Positions 63,812 through 64,000 of a stretch of 64,000 nucleotides of DNA are shown here, piece by piece (the first letter of the stretch is position 1; every line of letters begins with the position of its first letter). Origin of the DNA: Tetraselmis striata (taxonomy: Eukaryota > Chlorophyta > Chlorodendrophyceae > Chlorodendrales > Chlorodendraceae). Both the position numbers and the translations under genes were made by a program. A model generated the notes under the pieces. That model did not search any database and was not told the DNA's origin. It saw only the letters and a program-made list of their open reading frames with translations. The DNA lies in NCBI GenBank assembly GCA_006384855.1, contig VCJN01002099.1, positions 1-64,000 on the forward strand, in the 5' to 3' direction.

Positions 63812-64000
63812 CTGCGACCCCATTGGAATCCGAAATCAGCGCCGCGCCGCATACTTAACGCCCATGCTCCCGTCCCAACAACTGGGTAGCCGCAGCCCGG
63901 CACAGTCCGCCCCCCTGCCACAGCAAGGTGCCCGCTGCCCTCGCCCCGCCCCCCCCCCCCCCCCCCGCCCTCTCCCCCCCCCCCCCCCCGGGCCCCCGGG
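63812..64000. other. Window edge: aminopeptidase intron or 5' region
   Basis: GC-rich with two C-runs at about 63949-63988 and a terminal CCCGGGCCCCCGGG. No exon recognised; the remaining 5' exons should lie beyond the window. Confidence 0.5.

Overview
The window is nuclear DNA of a eukaryote, most likely a GC-rich green alga. The evidence is genes with many short exons and GT-AG introns, codon use rich in G and C at third positions, a plant/algal-type gene set, and tyrosine-recombinase retroelements and a Mutator-like transposon of kinds known from algae. The species cannot be named from the sequence. Long C/G homopolymers (15-30 nt) and (AC)n, (AT)n and (GA)n tracts are unusually common, mostly in introns and intergenic DNA.

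Layout. (1) 71-1448, + strand: the 3' part of a gene encoding at least two Cu/Zn superoxide dismutase domains and ending in a GPI-type hydrophobic tail. (2) 4238-25272: three tandem copies (7204, 7245 and 6172 bp) of a DNA transposon with 84-bp terminal inverted repeats and 9-bp target duplications, separated by two identical 198-bp spacers. The duplications read A-A, B-A, B-B, which is what unequal crossing-over between two neighbouring insertions would leave. Inside each copy is an array of 170-190 bp units that reads best as repeated exon plus intron. In copy 1, 17 exons give one uninterrupted 626-codon frame although several exons are not multiples of three. (3) 27867-32783: a decayed tyrosine-recombinase retrotransposon (gag, RT, RNase H, methyltransferase-like, YR) with A1-B1-A2-B2 split direct repeats. 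(4) 34059-39988, +: an armadillo-repeat protein gene (9 exons). (5) 41436-48569, -: a TIR / transmembrane / WD40 receptor-like gene (8 exons). (6) 50232-52777 and 53323-56513: an old truncated copy and a young copy of a second YR retroelement family that keeps gag and YR but has no reverse transcriptase. (7) 57380-63811, -: a cytosolic-type Xaa-Pro aminopeptidase gene (11 exons visible, 5' end outside the window).

The host genes have no evident common pathway. The armadillo and TIR-WD40 genes converge. The TIR-WD40 protein resembles bacterial TIR or STAND WD40 sensors. A small dispersed repeat family (GCATGCAAGCC box plus a CTGCCAGAGGTCAAATG box) sits in introns of all three fully or mostly visible host genes. 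All exon borders were read by eye from splice sites, frame continuity and protein similarity; no search or transcript data were available.
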